In this document: positions 45,348 to 53,834 of the stretch, in pieces
How positions within the stretch are numbered: the first letter of the stretch is position 1
Layout: every line of letters starts with the position of its first letter
From: Schlegelella_A sp038231215
Lineage (GTDB): Bacteria; Pseudomonadota; Gammaproteobacteria; Burkholderiales; Burkholderiaceae_C
Assembly: GCA_038231215.1 (NCBI GenBank)
Contig: JBBRLS010000023.1
Location: 1-64,000, forward strand
Direction: 5' to 3'
Length of the DNA: 64,000 nt
Notes under the pieces: model-generated
Seen by the model: only the letters and a program-made list of their open reading frames with translations
Database searches by the model: none
Told to the model about the DNA's origin: nothing
Position numbers and translations under genes: made by a program

Positions 45348-46583
45348 GTGCCGCCGGTGAACGCCCCGCCGCTCGCCGACTCTCGCCAGGCCTGGACCCG
45401 CCTCGGCATCGCCCTGGCGCTGATGACGATCGGCAGCGGCGCGATGTACGTCGTCGCCGTCGTCTTGCCCTCCGTGCAGAAGGAGTTCGGCGTGGCGCGC
45501 GCAGACGCCTCGCTGCCCTACACGCTGCTCATGATCGGCTTCGGCGTCGGTGGCATCTTCATGGGCCGCCTGGCCGACAAGCGCGGCGTCATGCTGCCGA
45601 TCCTGATCGGTGCCGCCGGCCTCGGCGCCGGCTTCATCGCCGCCGGCATGAGCAGCGGCATCGTCGGCTTTGCCCTCGTGCACGGCGTGCTGCTGGGCCT
45701 GATCGGCAGTTCGGCCACCTTCGCGCCGCTCGTCGCCGACACGTCGCTGTGGTTCGTCAAACGGCGCGGCATCGCCGTGGCGATCTGCGCCAGCGGCAAC
45801 TACGTGGCCGGCGCGATCTGGCCGCCGATCGTGCAGCACTTCGTCGAGACGGTCGGCTGGCGCCAGACCTACATCGGCATGGGCCTCTTCTGCGCCCTGA
45901 CGATGCCGGCGCTGGCGCTCTTCATGCGCGGCCGGCCGCCGGCGCTGGTCGAGGTCGCAGTGAGCGGCGCGCACCCGACCGTGCGCCCCTTCGGCCTGTC
46001 GATGAACGCGGCGCAGGTGCTGCTCTGCATCGCCGGCGTCTCGTGCTGCGTGGCGATGTCGATGCCGCAAGTGCACATCGTCGCCTACTGCGGCGACCTG
46101 GGCTACGGCGCGGCGCGCGGCGCGCAGATGCTCTCGCTCATGCTCGGCGCCGGCATCGTCAGCCGGCTCGTCTCGGGCGCCATCTGCGACCGCATCGGCG
46201 GCCTGCGCACGTTGCTGCTCGGCTCGGTGCTGCAGGGCACGGCGCTCCTCCTCTTCCTGCCCTTCGATTCGCTCGTGTCGCTGTACGCGATCTCGGCGCT
46301 GTTCGGCCTCTTTCAGGGCGGCATCGTGCCCTCGTACGCGATCATCGTCCGCGAATACTTTCCGCCCGCCGAGGCCGGCGCACGCGTCGGCACTGTGCTC
46401 ATGTTCACGCTGTTCGGCATGGCGCTCGGCGGCTGGATGTCGGGCAAGGTGTTCGACCTGACAGGCTCGTACCATGCGGCCTTCATCAACGGCCTCCTCT
46501 GGAACGCCTTGAACATCTCGATCGCCCTGTTCCTGCTCGCGCGCACGCGCGGCTGGATCGGCCGGCGCGTGGTGCCCGCGTAA
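45348..46583 (+). CDS. Major facilitator superfamily transporter
   Basis: About 411 residues with 12 membrane segments. The loop 2-3 signature is GVGGIFMGRLADKRGVMLPI, and the mirror one in the second half is SRLVSGAICDRIGGLRTLLL. The overall pattern (PSVQKEFGVARADASLPYTL, GLFQGGIVPSYAIIVREYFP, FGMALGGWMSGKVFDLTGSY) is that of oxalate/formate- and monocarboxylate-type MFS carriers. Start uncertain: GTG 45297, GTG 45348 and GTG 45357 are in frame; the first helix starts at about 45390. Substrate unknown. Confidence 0.85.
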   Translation: MPPVNAPPLADSRQAWTRLGIALALMTIGSGAMYVVAVVLPSVQKEFGVARADASLPYTLLMIGFGVGGIFMGRLADKRGVMLPILIGAAGLGAGFIAAGMSSGIVGFALVHGVLLGLIGSSATFAPLVADTSLWFVKRRGIAVAICASGNYVAGAIWPPIVQHFVETVGWRQTYIGMGLFCALTMPALALFMRGRPPALVEVAVSGAHPTVRPFGLSMNAAQVLLCIAGVSCCVAMSMPQVHIVAYCGDLGYGAARGAQMLSLMLGAGIVSRLVSGAICDRIGGLRTLLLGSVLQGTALLLFLPFDSLVSLYAISALFGLFQGGIVPSYAIIVREYFPPAEAGARVGTVLMFTLFGMALGGWMSGKVFDLTGSYHAAFINGLLWNALNISIALFLLARTRGWIGRRVVPA

Positions 46584-46596
46584 GCCGCAAGCGCCT

Positions 46597-47379
46597 GTGA
46601 CCACGCGCAGCGAAGCCGTCACCTTTTCCGGTTCCGCCGGTGACCGGCTGGCGGCGCGCCTCGACCTGCCCGCCGAAGTGCCCGCCGCCTACGCCGTGCT
46701 CGCGCACTGCTTCACCTGCTCGAAGGACACCCGGTCCGCAACCTACATCGCCAGGGCGCTGGTCGAGCGCGGCATCGCCGTGCTGCGCTTCGACTTCACG
46801 GGCCTCGGCAACAGCGACGGCGACTTCTCGAACTCCAACTTCTCGTCGAACGTCGCCGACCTCGTCGCCGCCGCCGACTGGCTGCGCCGCGAACGCAGCG
46901 CGCCGCAACTGCTGATCGGGCACAGCCTGGGCGGCGCTGCAGTCATCGCCGCGGCGCCGCGGATCGCCGAGAGCCTTGCCGTCGCCACCGTCAACGCGCC
47001 GGCCGACCCGGCGCACGTGGTGCATCAGTTCCAGGAGCACGTCGCCGAGATCGAGGCGCGCGGCGAGCTGCAGGTGCAGCTCGGCGGGCGGCCGTTTCGC
47101 ATCCGCAAGCAGTTTCTCGACGACGTCGCGATGGCGCGGCTCGAGCCGATCCTGGCCCACCTGGGCAAGGCGCTGATCGTATTTCACGCGCCGCGCGACG
47201 CGACGGTTTCCATCGACAACGCCTCGCGCATCTTTCTCGCGGCGCGCCACCCGAAGAGCTTCGTCTCGCTCGACGACGCCGACCATCTGCTGACGCGCAA
47301 GGCCGACGCCGAATACGTCGGCGCCGTACTCGCCGCCTGGGCGACTCGCTACCTGCGCGGCGACGCCGCGCCGGCGTAG
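46597..47379 (+). CDS. Alpha/beta hydrolase
   Basis: A 260-residue hydrolase of the type seen alone or fused to OsmC domains. LAHCFTCSKD gives the oxyanion region, FDFTGLGNSDGDFSNSNFSS the helper loop, LLIGHSLGGAAVI the nucleophile elbow (Ser in GHSLGG), FHAPRDATVSIDNA the Asp, and LDDADHLLTRK the His. No OsmC domain follows here. GTG 46597, 13 bases after the MFS gene, suggests co-transcription. The substrate is unknown. Confidence 0.88.
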   Translation: MTTRSEAVTFSGSAGDRLAARLDLPAEVPAAYAVLAHCFTCSKDTRSATYIARALVERGIAVLRFDFTGLGNSDGDFSNSNFSSNVADLVAAADWLRRERSAPQLLIGHSLGGAAVIAAAPRIAESLAVATVNAPADPAHVVHQFQEHVAEIEARGELQVQLGGRPFRIRKQFLDDVAMARLEPILAHLGKALIVFHAPRDATVSIDNASRIFLAARHPKSFVSLDDADHLLTRKADAEYVGAVLAAWATRYLRGDAAPA

Positions 47380-47405
47380 CGCGACGCGGCGGTCCGATCC
47401 CGCGC

Positions 47406-48314
47406 ATGACGATCCTCGTCGGCACCGCGTCGTGGACGGACAAGACGCTGATCGCCTGCGGCCGCTTCTACCCGCCCGGCGCAAAGAGCGCCGAAGCGCG
47501 CCTGCGCTTCTACGCCTCGCAGTTCCCCATCGTCGAGGTCGACTCGAGCTACTACGCCATGCCGGCGCCGGCCACGGCGCAGCTCTGGGCCGAGCGCACG
47601 CCCGAAGGCTTCGTCATGAACGTGAAGGCGTTTCGCCTCTTCACCGGCCACCAGACGCAGCCCATCGTGTTGCACAAGGACCTGCAGACCGCGTTCGGCG
47701 CGGCGCTGCCGTCGACGTTCTACTACCGCGACGTGCCGGCCGAGTTGATCGACGAGCTGTGGAAGCGCTTTCGCGAAGCGCTCCTGCCGCTGCAGTCGTC
47801 CGGCCGGCTCGGCCTCGTCCACTTCCAGTTTCCACCCTGGCTGATCGCCGGCGCAGCCGGGCGCGCCCACGTCGAGCACTGCGTGCTGCGCATGAGCGGC
47901 TTCGACCTCGGCGTCGAGTTTCGCCACCAGAGCTGGTTCGACGGCACCGAGCGACAACGCGCGACGCTCGCCTTCTTGCGCGAGCTGGGCGTGGCGCACA
48001 CCGTCGTCGACGGGCCGCAGGGCTTTACGAACAGCGTGCCCGCGCTCTGGGAAGCGACGCACCCGCGCCATGCCTTGCTGCGCCTGCACGGCCGCAACAC
48101 CGCGACCTGGAACGTCAAGGGGCAGACCTCGGCGTCGGACCGCTTCAACTACGACTATCCGGACGCCGAGCTCGCCGACCTCGTGCCCAGGCTCGAGCGG
48201 CTGTCGCTCACGGCCATGCAGACGCACGTGATCTTCAACAACAACATGGAAGACCAGGGCCAGCGCAACGCTCGCTCGCTCATGGACCTGCTGATCAAGG
48301 CGGGCCTGCGCTGA
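47406..48314 (+). CDS. DUF72-family protein (YecE-like)
   Basis: A 302-residue TIM-barrel-like protein of unknown function. The family start ILVGTASWTDKTLIACGRFY, then FYASQFPIVEVDSSYYAMPA, GFVMNVKAFRLFTGHQT, LGLVHFQFPPWLI, LGVEFRHQSWF and the end THVIFNNNMEDQGQRNARSL are all present, so it looks whole. It follows the hydrolase gene by 26 bases. Confidence 0.9.
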   Translation: MTILVGTASWTDKTLIACGRFYPPGAKSAEARLRFYASQFPIVEVDSSYYAMPAPATAQLWAERTPEGFVMNVKAFRLFTGHQTQPIVLHKDLQTAFGAALPSTFYYRDVPAELIDELWKRFREALLPLQSSGRLGLVHFQFPPWLIAGAAGRAHVEHCVLRMSGFDLGVEFRHQSWFDGTERQRATLAFLRELGVAHTVVDGPQGFTNSVPALWEATHPRHALLRLHGRNTATWNVKGQTSASDRFNYDYPDAELADLVPRLERLSLTAMQTHVIFNNNMEDQGQRNARSLMDLLIKAGLR

Positions 48315-48425
48315 GCTGAACACGGCCTCTGAGGCGTTGACCTACGCGGCCGGTGCCCGTGGTCCGGCACCGGCGGCCAGAGCGCATTCGCACAATCGAG
48401 TCCTACATTGCCGTCGAGGCCGCGC

Positions 48426-49592
48426 GTGTCATCAGACTCTCTTTCCGAACCCCGGTCGTTGGCCACCTGGTGGGCGCTGGTCAGGGGCGCCGGCGAGGCC
48501 TGGATCGACGATTACGCGCCGAGCATGGGGGCGGCGCTCTCGTACTACACGGTGTTCTCGCTGGGTCCGCTGCTGCTGATCGTCATCTCGATCGCCGGCC
48601 TGGTGTTCGGCCAGGACGCGGCGCGCGGCGAGATCTTCGGCCAGTTGCGCGAGCTGATGGGCGCGGACACGGCGAAGGCCGTCGAAGGCGTGCTCGCCGG
48701 CCTCAACAAGCCGGCGCACGGCATCGCCGGAACGACGATCGGCGTCGTCCTTCTCCTGATCGGCGCGACCTCGGTGTTCGGCGAGTTGCAGGACGCGCTC
48801 GACCGCATATGGCGGGCGCCGGCGCGGGAGCGCAGCGCCGGCTGGTGGAGCCTGCTGCACACGCGCTTGCTGTCGTTCGGCATGATCTTCGGCATCGCCT
48901 TCCTGCTCATGGTCTCGCTGGTGCTCGGCGCGGTGATCTCGGCGCTGGGCAAATGGTGGGGCGGCGTCTTCGGCGACTGGGAGGCGCTCGCCCAGGCGGT
49001 CAATCTGGCGGTCGGCTTCATCCTCACCGCCGTCGTGTTCGCGATGATCTACAAGCTGATGCCGCGCGTGCGCGTGCACTGGCAAGACGTCGCACTCGGC
49101 GCCCTGGTCACCGCCGCGCTCTTCACGGTCGGCAAGTTCCTGATCGGCTTCTACATCGGCAAGAGCGGCATCGCCTCGGGCTACGGCGCGGCCGGCTCGC
49201 TGATCGTCGTCTTCGTCTGGGTCTACTACTCGGCGCAGATCTTCCTGGTGGGCGCCGAATTCACCTGGGTCTACGCGCGCACCTTCGGTTCGATGCGGGC
49301 GCTCGTTCCGAAGCCGGCCGACGAGTACGCGCCGGACCTGCCATCGCGCAGCGACGACGCAGTGGATCCACTGGCCGAGCCTGCGCGACTCGCTTCGTCG
49401 CCGTCGCCGTCGCCGTCGCCGCCGCCGCCGCCGATCGCACCGCCTCGACCGATGATGCCGCCGCCGCGTCCCGTCGTCGTGCGCCGCAAGATCGCCCGGC
49501 CCGGCGCCGCGGCCTTGCGCAAGGTGGGCTACGGCGTGGCCTTCGGCGTGGCGCTGCGCTATCTCGTGCCGCGCCTTCTGCGTCGCCGCTAG
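48426..49592 (+). CDS. YihY/virulence factor BrkB family membrane protein with Pro-rich tail
   Basis: A 388-residue inner-membrane protein. Family part: SMGAALSYYTVFSLGPLLLI, SVFGELQDALDRIWRAPARE, HWQDVALGALVTAALFTVGK, YGAAGSLIVVFVWVYYSAQI and GAEFTWVYARTFGS. It has six or seven membrane helices. Once called ribonuclease BN in error; its real function is unknown. After residue about 310 there is a Ser/Pro then Pro-rich tail (coded by the simple repeat at 49395-49433) and a basic membrane-near end. GTG 48426 is preferred, with GAGG 7 bases before; TTG 48408 is possible. Confidence 0.88.
   Translation: MSSDSLSEPRSLATWWALVRGAGEAWIDDYAPSMGAALSYYTVFSLGPLLLIVISIAGLVFGQDAARGEIFGQLRELMGADTAKAVEGVLAGLNKPAHGIAGTTIGVVLLLIGATSVFGELQDALDRIWRAPARERSAGWWSLLHTRLLSFGMIFGIAFLLMVSLVLGAVISALGKWWGGVFGDWEALAQAVNLAVGFILTAVVFAMIYKLMPRVRVHWQDVALGALVTAALFTVGKFLIGFYIGKSGIASGYGAAGSLIVVFVWVYYSAQIFLVGAEFTWVYARTFGSMRALVPKPADEYAPDLPSRSDDAVDPLAEPARLASSPSPSPSPPPPPIAPPRPMMPPPRPVVVRRKIARPGAAALRKVGYGVAFGVALRYLVPRLLRRR
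49395..49433. repeat. Trinucleotide repeat (TCG/CCG) coding a Ser/Pro tract
   Basis: TCG and CCG triplets alternate for 39 bases, ending in a pure CCG run, within the C-terminal tail of the BrkB-family gene. Slippage here would change the tract by whole codons. Confidence 0.8.
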
Positions 49593-49695
49593 AACGCCGG
49601 AAGCGCCGCGTCGGCGTCAGGGACTCGGCGACAACCCCCAATGGCCGGACCCGGCCGGGGCACGCAGAATCGGCGCCATACCAAAGGAGACAAGC

Positions 49696-50715
49696 ATGTC
49701 ACTCACCCGACGCGAATGGCTCGGCGGAGCGGCCGCGACCGCGCTGGCACCTTGGGCCGGTGCCGCCCTGGCGCAGGAAGGCACGCTCAAGATCTCGCAC
49801 CAGTTCCCCGGCGGCACGGCGACCGAGGGTGACTTTCGTGATCGGCTCTGCCGGCGCTTTGCCGCCGACATCGAGAAGCGCAGCAACGGCGCGCTGAAGG
49901 CCGCCGTCTATCCCGGCTCGTCGCTGATGAAGACGAACGCGCAGTTCTCGGCCATGCGCAAGGGCGCGCTCGACCTCAGTCTCTATCCCTTGCCTTACGC
50001 CGGCGGCGAAGTGGCCGAATGCAATATCGGCCTCATGCCGGCGCTCGTGCCGAGCTACGAAGTCGGCGCGATGTGGAAGACCTCGGAGGTCGGCCGCCTG
50101 CTCACCAAGACGCTCGACGAGAAAGGCATCGTGCTCGTGAGCTGGATCTGGCAGGCCGGCGGCGTGGCCAGCCGCGCCCGTCCGCTGGTGCAGCCCGAAG
50201 ACGCCAAGGGCCTCAAGGTGCGCGGCGGCAGCCGCGAGATGGACATGGTGCTCAAGCAAGCCGGCGCTTCGGTGATCTCGCTGCCCTCGAACGAGATCTA
50301 CGTGGCGATGCAGACCGGCGCGATGGACGCGGCGATGACCTCGTCGACCAGCTTCATTTCCTTCAAGCTCGAAGAGATCGCCAAGAACCTGACGAGCGGG
50401 CGCAACAAGGCCTACTGGTTCATGTTCGAGCCGCTCATGATGTCGAAGGAGGTGTTCGCCAAGCTGCCCAAGGCACACCAGGACATCGTCATGGCGGCAG
50501 GCGCCGAGCAGGAGAAGTTCGCCACCGAGGCGGCCAAGGCCGACGACAAGATCGCCGCCGATGTCTACGCCAAGGCCGGTGCGAAAGTGTTCGACCTCGA
50601 CGACGCCACGGTGAAGAAGTGGCAAGCGATCGCCCGCGACACGGCGTGGAAAGACTACTCCGACCACAGCGAGACCAATGCCGCGCTGATGAAGGCCGCA
50701 CTGAAGCTCGTGTGA
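49696..50715 (+). CDS. TRAP transporter solute-binding protein, DctP family (system 2)
   Basis: A 339-residue periplasmic protein with a Tat-type signal (LTRREWLGGAAATALAPWAG, cleavage near ALAQE). Family patterns: ISHQFPGGTATEGDFRDRLC, AVYPGSSLMKTNAQFSAMRK, GLKVRGGSREMDMVLKQAGA (ligand Arg) and IYVAMQTGAMDAAMTSSTSF. AAAGGAG precedes ATG 49696. It differs much from the DctP at 39231 and probably binds another organic acid. GTGA overlap with the small permease gene. Confidence 0.9.
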   Translation: MSLTRREWLGGAAATALAPWAGAALAQEGTLKISHQFPGGTATEGDFRDRLCRRFAADIEKRSNGALKAAVYPGSSLMKTNAQFSAMRKGALDLSLYPLPYAGGEVAECNIGLMPALVPSYEVGAMWKTSEVGRLLTKTLDEKGIVLVSWIWQAGGVASRARPLVQPEDAKGLKVRGGSREMDMVLKQAGASVISLPSNEIYVAMQTGAMDAAMTSSTSFISFKLEEIAKNLTSGRNKAYWFMFEPLMMSKEVFAKLPKAHQDIVMAAGAEQEKFATEAAKADDKIAADVYAKAGAKVFDLDDATVKKWQAIARDTAWKDYSDHSETNAALMKAALKLV

Positions 50716-51293
50716 GCGGCGCGGCCAGCCTGCCGCCGAAGTCGGCGGCCGAAACCTCTGCCTTCGTCGAGCCGGGCACGCCGCGCGTCCTCGTGCCGGT
50801 GGCGTGGGCCCTGGCGTGGGCCAACCGCGCCATGGTCGGCCTCGGCATGGTGGCCTTGCTTCTCGCCTCGGGGGTGCTCACGTCGAGCGTGCTGTCGCGC
50901 TACTTTCTCAAGTCCTCGACCGACTGGCAGGACGAGACGGCGGTGTTCCTGCTCGTCGGCGCGACCTTCCTGGCCAGCGCCTTCGTGCAGTCGATCCGCG
51001 GCCACGTCGGCATCGAGGCGGTCTCGACCTTCCTTCCGAAGGGCGTCGACGCGGCGCGCCGCATCGGCGTCGACGCGATGTGCCTGGCGTTCTGCGCGCT
51101 GTTCGCGTGGAAGTCGTGGACGCTAATGCGCGAGGCCTGGGTCGAAGGCATGACGACCAACTCGACCTGGGGCCCACCGCTCTGGATTCCCTATTTCCTG
51201 ATGTCGCTCGGCATGACGCTGCTTGCGTTGCAGATCCTCGTGCAGATGATCGCCGGCATCAACCGCTGGCGCGGCCCGCCGGACCTGCGCTGA
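50712..51293 (+). CDS. TRAP transporter small permease, DctQ (system 2)
   Basis: A 193-residue four-helix membrane subunit with a 38-residue cytoplasmic start. Helices: MVGLGMVALLLASGVLTSSV, ETAVFLLVGATFLASAFVQS, AMCLAFCALFAWKSWTLMRE, IPYFLMSLGMTLLALQILVQ. FLKSSTDWQDETAVFL is the DctQ core. GTG 50712 overlaps the dctP-like stop. The frame is open far upstream but the upstream part is out of the family. Confidence 0.88.
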   Translation: MSGAASLPPKSAAETSAFVEPGTPRVLVPVAWALAWANRAMVGLGMVALLLASGVLTSSVLSRYFLKSSTDWQDETAVFLLVGATFLASAFVQSIRGHVGIEAVSTFLPKGVDAARRIGVDAMCLAFCALFAWKSWTLMREAWVEGMTTNSTWGPPLWIPYFLMSLGMTLLALQILVQMIAGINRWRGPPDLR

Positions 51294-51306
51294 GGCGCCG
51301 ACGACC

Positions 51307-52665
51307 ATGTCGATGCTCGCGATCGGCAGCCTGTTCGCCATCGTCACGCTGGCGCTGATGCTCTCGGGCGCGCCGATCGCCTTCGCGCTGGGCGCGGTCG
51401 CAGTCATCTTCATGGCCTTCTTCATGCCGGGCGCGTCGCTCGACACGATCACGCAGAACGTCTACGAAGAGATGGCGAGCATCACGCTGCTCTCGATTCC
51501 GCTCTTCATCCTGAAAGGCGCGGCGATCGGCCGAACGCGCGCCGGCCAGGACCTCTATGCGGCCATGCACGCCTGGCTGCACCGCGTGCCCGGCGGCCTC
51601 GGCATCGCCAACGTGTTCGCTTGCGCGCTGTTCGCGGCGATGGCCGGGTCGAGCCCGGCCACTTGCTCGGCGATCGGTTCGGCCGGCATTCCGGAGATGC
51701 GAAAGCGCGGCTACTCGCCAGGCTTTGCCGCCGGCATCATCGCCGCGGGGGGCACGCTCGGCATCCTCCTGCCGCCGTCGATCACGATGATCCTCTACGC
51801 CGTCGCTTCGGAGCAGTCGCTGGGGCGGCTGTTCCTCGCCGGCATCGGCCCCGGCATGCTGCTCGTGGCGCTGTTCGCCGGCTACGCGGTGCTGCGCTAT
51901 CGCACCGAGCATCGGCATGCGACGGCGGCCTTCGCGGGCGCTGGCACGGAGTCGGCGCTTCTCTCCGACGAGCGCTTCAGCATGCGGCAGAAGGTCGAGA
52001 TGCTGCCGCGCGTCGTGCCCTTCGTCGTGCTGCTGATCGGTGTGATGGTCGCGCTCTACGGCGGCTTCGCCACGCCCTCCGAGACGGCGGGTCTGGGCGC
52101 GTTGCTCGCGTTGGTGCTCATCGCTGTCGTCTACGGCATATGGCGCGTCAAGGACCTGAAGCCCATCCTCGAAGCGACGATCAAGGAGTCGACGATGCTG
52201 ATGTTCATCATCGGCATGAGCCTGCTCTTCTCCTACGTGATGAGCTACCTGCACATCAGCCAGTCGCTGGCGCAGTCGATCGTCGCGCTCTCGCTCTCCA
52301 AGTGGCTGCTGCTCGCGGCCATCCTCGCCCTCGTCGTCGTGCTCGGATTCTTCTTGCCGCCGGTCAGCATCATCCTCATGACCGCGCCCATCATCCTGCC
52401 GCCGCTCAAGGCCGCGGGCTTCGACCTGATCTGGTTCGGTGTCCTGATGACGATCGTCATGGAGGCCGGCCTCATTCATCCGCCGGTCGGGTTGAATCTC
52501 TTCGTGATCAAGAACATCGCGCCCGACATCTCGCTCGGCCAGATCATCCGCGGCGTGATTCCGTTCGTCGGGCTGATGTTCCTGGCCGTCGTGCTGATCT
52601 GCCTGATACCGAAGATCGCGACCGGCTTGCCGGATGCGGTGATGGGAGCGGTGGCGGCGAGGTAG
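51307..52665 (+). CDS. TRAP transporter large permease, DctM (system 2)
   Basis: A 452-residue membrane subunit. DctM signatures: SITLLSIPLFILKGAAIGRT, ALFAAMAGSSPATCSAIGSA, GGTLGILLPPSITMILYAVA, MVALYGGFATPSETAGLGAL, FFLPPVSIILMTAPIILPPL, AGLIHPPVGLNLFVIKNIAP. It has a longer loop after helix 6 (residues about 200-235) than system 1. It follows the small subunit by 13 bases and completes system 2. There is no enzyme gene in the same operon to hint at the substrate. Confidence 0.92.
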   Translation: MSMLAIGSLFAIVTLALMLSGAPIAFALGAVAVIFMAFFMPGASLDTITQNVYEEMASITLLSIPLFILKGAAIGRTRAGQDLYAAMHAWLHRVPGGLGIANVFACALFAAMAGSSPATCSAIGSAGIPEMRKRGYSPGFAAGIIAAGGTLGILLPPSITMILYAVASEQSLGRLFLAGIGPGMLLVALFAGYAVLRYRTEHRHATAAFAGAGTESALLSDERFSMRQKVEMLPRVVPFVVLLIGVMVALYGGFATPSETAGLGALLALVLIAVVYGIWRVKDLKPILEATIKESTMLMFIIGMSLLFSYVMSYLHISQSLAQSIVALSLSKWLLLAAILALVVVLGFFLPPVSIILMTAPIILPPLKAAGFDLIWFGVLMTIVMEAGLIHPPVGLNLFVIKNIAPDISLGQIIRGVIPFVGLMFLAVVLICLIPKIATGLPDAVMGAVAAR

Positions 52666-52671
52666 CGCGAC

Positions 52672-52827
52672 TCAGTCCGTCGTGCGACTGAAACCGGCCG
52701 CGCCCGCGCCCGCATCGCCGATCCGGCCGCGAAACGCACGGGCGATCAAGGCCGTCGCCTCGAGGCCGTCCCATTGCCTGGCGCCATAGACCTTGTCGAC
52801 GACCCGACCGTCGGCGTCGACCGGCAT
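52672..52827 (-). pseudogene. Remnant of a TlpA-like thioredoxin-family protein
   Basis: The minus strand encodes MPVDADGRVVDKVYGARQWD then GLEATALIARAFRG, which reads like the last part of TlpA/ResA proteins (D-x-DGR-V-x(4)-G-x(2)-WD). The upstream frame loses all similarity, with no CxxC site and no thioredoxin N-terminal half. It is therefore a decayed 3' fragment, or chance; it lies in the otherwise gene-poor gap after TRAP system 2. Confidence 0.4.
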
Positions 52828-52960
52828 CGTGAGGGGTGGCCGCAGGATCGAAGCAGGAGGTCTCGTCCTACAGATTCCCCCGCGTTCACGGGATGCCGGG
52901 CGATCGACTCTTTGGCTCAATGGAGGCGTGCTTCCTGCCAAGCTTTCGGGAGACTGCGCC

Positions 52961-53674
52961 TTGCACGCATCCTTTACGCGGGCCACGTCCGCGGCGATGT
53001 GCGCCGTGCTGGTGGCGTGTGCCGGCAGCCCGGCGCCGGCGCCGTCCACCTCGGTCCGGACGCGCCCGCCCCAGGGCTACGAGAAGACGATCACCAGCTA
53101 CTTCGCGTTCAGGATCCGCGGCCCCCGCAAGAACGCGGAGATCATCGTCGACAAACCCGAGCCGGGCGACTGCCCGCTCGACGGCGACCTCTCGTCGCGC
53201 CGGGGCTGGGCGGTGCCGGTCGTCTACGCGACGCGCGCGGGCGGGGCCACCGGCACGGTGCAGATCCACACCAGGCAGTACTTCTTCTGGTTCCTCGGGG
53301 ACACGATCGCCGGAATCACGCCGCGGCTGGAGCAGTGTCCCGGCCTCGCGGCGATGACCTTCGAAGACGCGCGCGAGGCCGAGGCGGTGGAGGCTCTGTC
53401 CGTCGCGGCCGCGACGGCCCTGTCGCCACGGCCAGGCTCGGGCGGCGAACGACTCGACGCCGCGGAGCCGTCCAGGGGAGGCCGGGCGCGCGATCGCGCG
53501 CGTGCGATCGCGGACCGGAGGCAGGCGACCGCGTACGCCGCGAAGAAGGCGGGCGCGCCTTCCGGAAAAGCGCGCACGGCGGCGAAGACCGCCAGCCGCT
53601 GCGTCGCAGGGCGGTGCACCCACGATCGCGCAACATCGGCCGATCTCGACGGGATGGCGTCACGTCTCCGGTGA
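52961..53674 (+). CDS. Putative lipoprotein, function unknown
   Basis: About 237 residues from TTG 52961, with GGGAG 8 bases upstream. Starting there gives a lipoprotein signal (FTRATSAAMCAVLVACAGS, lipobox LVAC). GTG 52928 and ATG 52793 are in frame but give no sensible export signal. The folded part (about 40-140) has EKTITSYFAFRIRGPRKNAE and VQIHTRQYFFWFLGDTIAG with two Cys. The last 90 residues are Arg/Ala-rich and low in complexity and look unlike the front. No known family is recognised. Confidence 0.55.
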   Translation: MHASFTRATSAAMCAVLVACAGSPAPAPSTSVRTRPPQGYEKTITSYFAFRIRGPRKNAEIIVDKPEPGDCPLDGDLSSRRGWAVPVVYATRAGGATGTVQIHTRQYFFWFLGDTIAGITPRLEQCPGLAAMTFEDAREAEAVEALSVAAATALSPRPGSGGERLDAAEPSRGGRARDRARAIADRRQATAYAAKKAGAPSGKARTAAKTASRCVAGRCTHDRATSADLDGMASRLR

Positions 53675-53834
53675 GCCCTCAGCGCCCCTGCACGGGACCG
53701 CGCGACGTCAGACCAGGGCAAACCGTAGACTCGCGGAAATTGCGATGCCGAATGTCGCCATCACCACGCCGAATGGCAGCGCAGGTCCCGACAATGCCGC
53801 GTCCACGACGGCAACAGCAGAGGGAACCCATCGC

